A stretch of 64,000 bases of DNA from Nocardia otitidiscaviarum NBRC 14405 (GTDB taxonomy: Bacteria; Actinomycetota; Actinomycetes; Mycobacteriales; Mycobacteriaceae): assembly GCF_000308635.1 (NCBI RefSeq), contig NZ_BAGD01000084.1, forward strand, positions 21,570-85,569, read 5' to 3'. Shown piece after piece: positions 60,095 through 64,000 of the stretch (the stretch's first letter is position 1; each line of letters starts with the position of its first letter). The notes below the pieces were generated by a model. It was not told where the DNA came from, did not search any database, and saw nothing but the letters and a program-made list of their open reading frames with translations. The translations under genes and the position numbers were made by a program.

Positions 60095-60898
60095 CTACCC
60101 CGCCGCCGCGGCCACGAACGCGGCGACCTCGCGCGGCCTGGACACCAGGGCCGCGTGCGAGGCGTCGATCTCGGCGGCGTGCGCACCCATGCGGTCGGCC
60201 ATGAAGCGTTGGGAGGCGGGTGGAATCGCCCGATCCGCGGTCGAGATCAGGTATCGGGTCGGGGTGCTCGACCAAGCGGGCGTGCCGGAGGGTTCCAGAT
60301 TCGCCGCGACGGCCAACGACCGCTGGTGCGCGAGCATCCGCGCCGCCGTGGCCGGGTCCACGTCCTGGGCGAACACCTCGTGGAAGCTGTCGGCCGCTAT
60401 GGTGGCGTCGATGTTCTTCCCGGCCACGCCGTTTCCGTCGTCGACCACCCCCACCTGGAGCACCGGCGGCAGCAGCCGGCTGCCGGGGAACCGGATCGGG
60501 TCCAGGGCGAGCTGGTTGACCTCGCCCGACGCCGGGGCGAAGGCCGCGATGTAGACCAGCGCGGTCACCTCGGCATCGTGGATCTGGGTGATGACCGAGC
60601 CACCGTAGGAATGCCCGACCAGCACCACGGGCCCGTCGATGGTGTCCAGGGTCCGCTGGATCGCGGCGGCATCGTGGGCCGGTCCGCGCAGCGGATTGTC
60701 CGGCACCACCACGCGATGGCCGTCCGCCCGCAGTTCCGCGGCGACGGCGTCCCAACTGGTGGTGTCGGCGAACGCCCCGTGCACCAGCACGAAGGTCGGC
60801 GCGGGTGCGGCGGTAGCGGGTCCGGCGGCCGCCACCGGCGCGAGGGCGAGAGCGAGGGCGAGCAGCGGTGCGCGCGAGGAACGGGTCGGCTTTCTCAT
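60095..60898 (-). CDS. Secreted alpha/beta hydrolase
   Basis: A 267-residue secreted hydrolase. Signal peptide (MRKPTRSSRAPLLALALALAPVAAAGPATAAP), oxyanion strand FVLVHGAFADTTSWDAVAAEL, nucleophile VGHSYGGSVI, likely acid Asp in ISTADRAI and His in DASHAALVS. Similar to the esterase/haloperoxidase-like group. Third gene of a run of three hydrolase genes, 27 bases after the previous one. Confidence 0.9.
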   Translation of the reverse strand: MRKPTRSSRAPLLALALALAPVAAAGPATAAPAPTFVLVHGAFADTTSWDAVAAELRADGHRVVVPDNPLRGPAHDAAAIQRTLDTIDGPVVLVGHSYGGSVITQIHDAEVTALVYIAAFAPASGEVNQLALDPIRFPGSRLLPPVLQVGVVDDGNGVAGKNIDATIAADSFHEVFAQDVDPATAARMLAHQRSLAVAANLEPSGTPAWSSTPTRYLISTADRAIPPASQRFMADRMGAHAAEIDASHAALVSRPREVAAFVAAAAG

Positions 60899-60925
60899 GA
60901 TCTCCTCGATTCGGACGAAGCGGAT

Positions 60926-61765
60926 TCAGACGAAGCGCTGCACGAAACGCAGTGCGGTATCGCAGACTTCGCGCCATCCGGCGTCGATGGTGAGCGAATG
61001 GCCGCGGCCGGGTATCTCCACGATCTCGGTGACGGCGTGCGCATTGCGCACCTGCCGTTTGTAGGCCGCGTGCGTGATCGCCCACGGCACCGTATTGTCC
61101 TTCTCCCCCGAGATCAGCAGCAGCGGACCGCGTTCGGGGCCGGTGCTGTCGACCTTGGCCTCGGTCCACGGATTGAGGTTGGCGGCGGCCGCCTGGAACA
61201 GCGGTGCGCCCGGGGCGGGTACGGCGAAGGTCTCGTACAACTGCTTCGCCTCCATCTCGTCGACGGCATTGGCGAAGGAGTACCGGAACTGGTCGAAGGT
61301 CAGCGGCACCGCACGATGCCGGTTGGCCGGATTGGTCAGCACCGGCGCGGCGGCGCGCAGCGACGAGATCGGCAGCGGCAGCACGCCTTGGAACGGCGCG
61401 GGGTCGATGGCCACCGTCGCCGCCGACAGCCCGCGCCCCGCGAGTATCTGGGCCAGCAGGCCGCCGAAGGAATGTCCGATCACCACCGGGGTGCGCCGCA
61501 GCTCCCCGATCAGGGCGGCGAGGTGGTCGGCGACGTGCCCGACGGTCTTGCCCGCGAAGGTCTCCGGATGCGCGTTGGCCTCCGCCACGGTCTCGGGATC
61601 GTCGGGCCAGCCCGGCAGCACCGGCGCGTACCCGGCGGCGCGGAACACCTCGGCCCACCGGTCCCAGCTCGACGGCAACAGCCACAGCCCGTGCACGAAC
61701 ACCGCCGGTACGCGTCCGGTCGCGTCGGCCCGCTGCAGCTGCTGGATATCGTGCTCGCTGAACAT
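60926..61765 (-). CDS. Alpha/beta hydrolase, cytoplasmic
   Basis: A 279-residue hydrolase without signal peptide. VFVHGLWLLPSSWDRWAEVFRAAGYAPVLPGWPDDPET, nucleophile VIGHSFGGLLAQ, acid Asp in ISGEKDNTVPWA and His in PGRGHSLTID complete a triad. The start codon overlaps the upstream hydrolase stop by one base (TAATG). Substrate unknown. Confidence 0.9.
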   Translation of the reverse strand: MFSEHDIQQLQRADATGRVPAVFVHGLWLLPSSWDRWAEVFRAAGYAPVLPGWPDDPETVAEANAHPETFAGKTVGHVADHLAALIGELRRTPVVIGHSFGGLLAQILAGRGLSAATVAIDPAPFQGVLPLPISSLRAAAPVLTNPANRHRAVPLTFDQFRYSFANAVDEMEAKQLYETFAVPAPGAPLFQAAAANLNPWTEAKVDSTGPERGPLLLISGEKDNTVPWAITHAAYKRQVRNAHAVTEIVEIPGRGHSLTIDAGWREVCDTALRFVQRFV

Positions 61766-62706
61766 TATTCGGCGTCCTCTCCGCGCAACGCGGCATGCAG
61801 GAAGGCGATGGCCTGACCGATGGCGGCCACGGCGGCATGGGTGTCGCGCAGGGCGTTGAGCATGACGAAGTCGTGGATGATGCCGCCGTAGCGCACCGCG
61901 GTGACGGGTACGCCCGCCTCGCGCAGCTTGTCGGCGTATGCCTCGCCCTCATCGCGCAATACATCGGCCTCGGCGGTGATGACCAACGCGGGCGGCAGCC
62001 CGGCCAGCTGTTCACGGGTGGCGCGCAACGGGGAGGCGGTGATCTCCGAGCGCTGCGCCGGATCGGCGAGGTACTGGTCCCAGAACCACTCCATGGCATC
62101 GCGGCGCAGGAAGTAGCCGGTGGCGAACTGCCGGTAGGAGCCGGTGTCGAAGGAGGCGTCGGTCACCGGGTAGAACAGCACCTGCGCGGCCAGCTCGGGT
62201 CCGCCACGCTCCTTGACCATCAGGGTCAGGGCGGCACTCATATTGCCGCCCACCGAATCACCCGCGACGGCGATGCGGCCGGTGTCGAGGCCGCGCTCGG
62301 CGCCGTGCTCGACGACCCAGCGCAGCGCGTCGAAGTTCTCGTGCACGGCGATCGGGTAGCGGGCCTCCGGCGAGCGGCTGTAGTTCACGAACACCACCGC
62401 CGCGCCGACCCCCTTCGCCAGCTCGCGCGCGAGCCGGTCGTGGGTGTGGTCGTTGCCGAAAACCCAACCGGCCCCGTGGATGTAGAGGATCACCGGCAGC
62501 GGGCCGGGCACGTCCGTGGGCCGGAAGATGGTCAGATCCGGCGCGGTGACCACCTCCCGCTCGGTGCCGGGCACCGGCACCTGGGGTGACTGCACCTCGT
62601 CCACGGTCTTGCGGCCCTCGATCGGCCCCAGGTCGAACAGATACGGCGGGTTGGCGGTGGCCTCGACGAATGCCTGCGCCGCCGGTTCCAATACGGGCTT
62701 GCTCAC
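61765..62706 (-). CDS. Hormone-sensitive-lipase-family esterase
   Basis: A 313-residue esterase of the HSL/bacterial group IV type. Oxyanion motif is IHGAGWVFG (HGAG in place of HGGG), nucleophile VAGDSVGGNMSAALTL, Asp in TAEADVLRDEGEAYADKLREAG and His in IHDFVMLNAL. GTG 62706 is chosen, starting SKPVLEPAAQAFVEATANPP, the usual family start. First gene of the three-hydrolase operon, divergent from the LuxR-type regulator, which probably controls it. Confidence 0.92.
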   Translation of the reverse strand: MSKPVLEPAAQAFVEATANPPYLFDLGPIEGRKTVDEVQSPQVPVPGTEREVVTAPDLTIFRPTDVPGPLPVILYIHGAGWVFGNDHTHDRLARELAKGVGAAVVFVNYSRSPEARYPIAVHENFDALRWVVEHGAERGLDTGRIAVAGDSVGGNMSAALTLMVKERGGPELAAQVLFYPVTDASFDTGSYRQFATGYFLRRDAMEWFWDQYLADPAQRSEITASPLRATREQLAGLPPALVITAEADVLRDEGEAYADKLREAGVPVTAVRYGGIIHDFVMLNALRDTHAAVAAIGQAIAFLHAALRGEDAE

Positions 62707-62815
62707 GGTTGTCCTCCGGACTCGTAGTGCTCCTGCGCACTCCACGATCCGCCGCCGCGACCGCGTTCGAATCCTTGGCGGACCCTAGTCGTGAGCGGCC
62801 CCCGGCACCCGCAGC

Positions 62816-62821
62816 TATGTT
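62816..62821 (+). promoter_or_regulatory. -10 element for a leaderless regulator transcript
   Basis: TATGTT ends seven bases before the A of the ATG at 62828, the distance expected for transcription starting on the start codon. Confidence 0.5.
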
Positions 62822-62827
62822 GTGACC

Positions 62828-64000
62828 ATGGTGCTGCGTGGCCGGAAGGCCGAGCTCGGTGAGCTGGAGGGGTTGCTGAGCCGCGCCGAATCCGGGCTCA
62901 GCGGTGTGCTGGTGCTGGAGGGCCCGGCCGGTATCGGCAAGACAGCGCTGCTCGAGCACGCCGTCACCATCGCGACCACGGTGCGCGTCACCCGGGTGGC
63001 CGGGGTCGAGGCCGAACAGGATATGGGCTTCGCGGGACTGCACCGCCTGCTGCTGCCGTTCCTCGGCGAGCGCGGACGGCTGCCCGGACCGCAGCCCGAC
63101 GCGCTGGAGACCGCCTTCGGCATGTTGACCGCCGCCGCACCGCCGGATCTGTTCCTGGTGGGGCTGGCCGCGCTGTCCCTGCTCGCCGACGCCGCCGCCA
63201 CTCGACCGTTGCTGGCGGTCTGCGATGACGCCCACTGGTTGGATCGAGAATCCTTGCGGGTCTTGGGATTCGTGGCCCGGCGGCTCGATGCGGAGGGCGT
63301 GGTGCTGTTGTTCGGTGTGCGCGAGCACACCACGGGTGAGGCCGCACTGGCCGGCCTGCCCACCCTGCGACTCGACGGTCTGGCCCACAGCGACGCGGCC
63401 GAACTCCTGGATGCCGAACTGCGCACCGCGGTGGACGGGGTGATCACCGCTCGCCTGCTCCGGGAAACCGCTGGAAACCCCTTGGCTATCCTGGAATTGG
63501 CGCGCGGTCTGGGCGGGGGCACCCCGGTGGAGCCCGGCCTGGGTGACCATCTGCCGTTGGATCGGCGACTGGAAACGCGTTTCCTCCAGTTGGTTCGACG
63601 ACTCGATGCCACGGGCCAAGACCTGCTGCTGGTGCTCGCGGCCGACGCCGGTGATCGCACCGCCTTCCGCCGTGCGACGCGCACGCTGACCGGGGCGGAT
63701 CCGGTCGCCATCGACACCGCCCTGCACCACGCGCAGCGCGCGGAGCTGATCATCGCCGACACAGGCACGGCCCTACCGGTTTTCCGGCATCCACTGATTC
63801 GTTCTGCCGTCTACAACGGCGCGGCGGCGGATCGGCGGCGCGCGGCCCACGCCGCATTGGCCGCCGCCACCGACCCGTCCCGCGATGCCGCCCGGCATGC
63901 CTGGCACCGAGCCGCGGCGGCCCCCGCGCCCGATGAAACCGTTGCCGCCGCACTGGAATCGGCCGCGGCCGGGGCGCGCGAACGCGGCGGCCATCTGGCG
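62828..64000 (+). CDS. LuxR-type regulator with AAA ATPase module (partial, C-terminus off the right edge)
   Basis: Large ATP-binding regulator of the LuxR family (LAL type). The 391 visible residues hold MVLRGRKAELGELEGLLSRA, Walker A EGPAGIGKTALL (about 37-48), Walker B LLAVCDDAHWLD and the STAND-like helical NB-ARC/TPR region. The usual C-terminal LuxR helix-turn-helix lies beyond the window. It is divergent from the three-hydrolase operon, a typical target arrangement. Confidence 0.9.
   Translation, partial: MVLRGRKAELGELEGLLSRAESGLSGVLVLEGPAGIGKTALLEHAVTIATTVRVTRVAGVEAEQDMGFAGLHRLLLPFLGERGRLPGPQPDALETAFGMLTAAAPPDLFLVGLAALSLLADAAATRPLLAVCDDAHWLDRESLRVLGFVARRLDAEGVVLLFGVREHTTGEAALAGLPTLRLDGLAHSDAAELLDAELRTAVDGVITARLLRETAGNPLAILELARGLGGGTPVEPGLGDHLPLDRRLETRFLQLVRRLDATGQDLLLVLAADAGDRTAFRRATRTLTGADPVAIDTALHHAQRAELIIADTGTALPVFRHPLIRSAVYNGAAADRRRAAHAALAAATDPSRDAARHAWHRAAAAPAPDETVAAALESAAAGARERGGHLA

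Overview
The window looks like a GC-rich mycolic-acid actinobacterium, most likely Nocardia. Reasons: the backbone gene order matches the Mycobacterium tuberculosis block ruvB-ruvA-ruvC...yebC-pdxT-tesB-pdxS...NUDIX-pimA-patA-pgsA-HIT-thrS; there is an EspC-like type VII secretion-associated protein, a mycolyltransferase-fold esterase, a paired HTH(DUF5753)/DUF397 module, frequent GTG starts, and several -10 elements placed for leaderless transcripts. All backbone genes lie on the minus strand.

Layout. 1-1300: ruvB (cut by the left edge) and ruvA; ruvC appears reduced to a short remnant behind an intact LexA/SOS box. 1400-8250: an insert holding a macrodomain protein, two tandem-repeat arrays, three coupled small ORFs divergent from an HTH/DUF397 pair, and a four-gene EspC/large secreted-type protein/lipoprotein cluster whose main gene carries an apparent one-base frameshift. 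8300-11160: DUF4383 protein, yebC, pdxT, tesB. 11200-18770: an accessory block separating tesB from pdxS (degenerate uridine-kinase-like protein, TetR with two matching operators, TIM-barrel protein, methyltransferase, hydrolases, MHYT protein). 18990-24860: pdxS followed by HxlR/acyl-CoA dehydrogenase and small accessory genes. 24920-31630: a tightly overlapping thrS-HIT-pgsA-patA-pimA-NUDIX operon for phosphatidylinositol mannoside synthesis.

32000-33220: a FhuF-like iron-sulfur protein and a small membrane protein. 33430-40710: an ethanolamine catabolic locus (GAF regulator, aldehyde dehydrogenase, DUF779, permease, eutB, eutC) without microcompartment genes. 41270-45890: tandem paralogues of SulP-carbonic anhydrase fusion proteins that share a promoter motif. 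46270-49460: PRPP-synthetase-like protein, DUF4389 and universal stress proteins. 49460-50250: a tandem-repeat array and a truncated trpA. 50280-54410: M23 peptidase, MFS exporter, mycolyltransferase-fold esterase. 53700-58640: a one-module NRPS (C-A-T-TE) coupled to a DUF6875-like gene. 58890-62710: L,D-transpeptidase and three alpha/beta hydrolases. 62828 onward: a large LuxR-type ATPase regulator cut by the right edge.

A recurring oddity is short GC-rich tandem repeats, found between genes (1401, 2042, 40961, 49648) and inside coding regions (EutC N-terminus, PatA tail, NRPS linker). No tRNA, rRNA, CRISPR array or insertion sequence was recognised.
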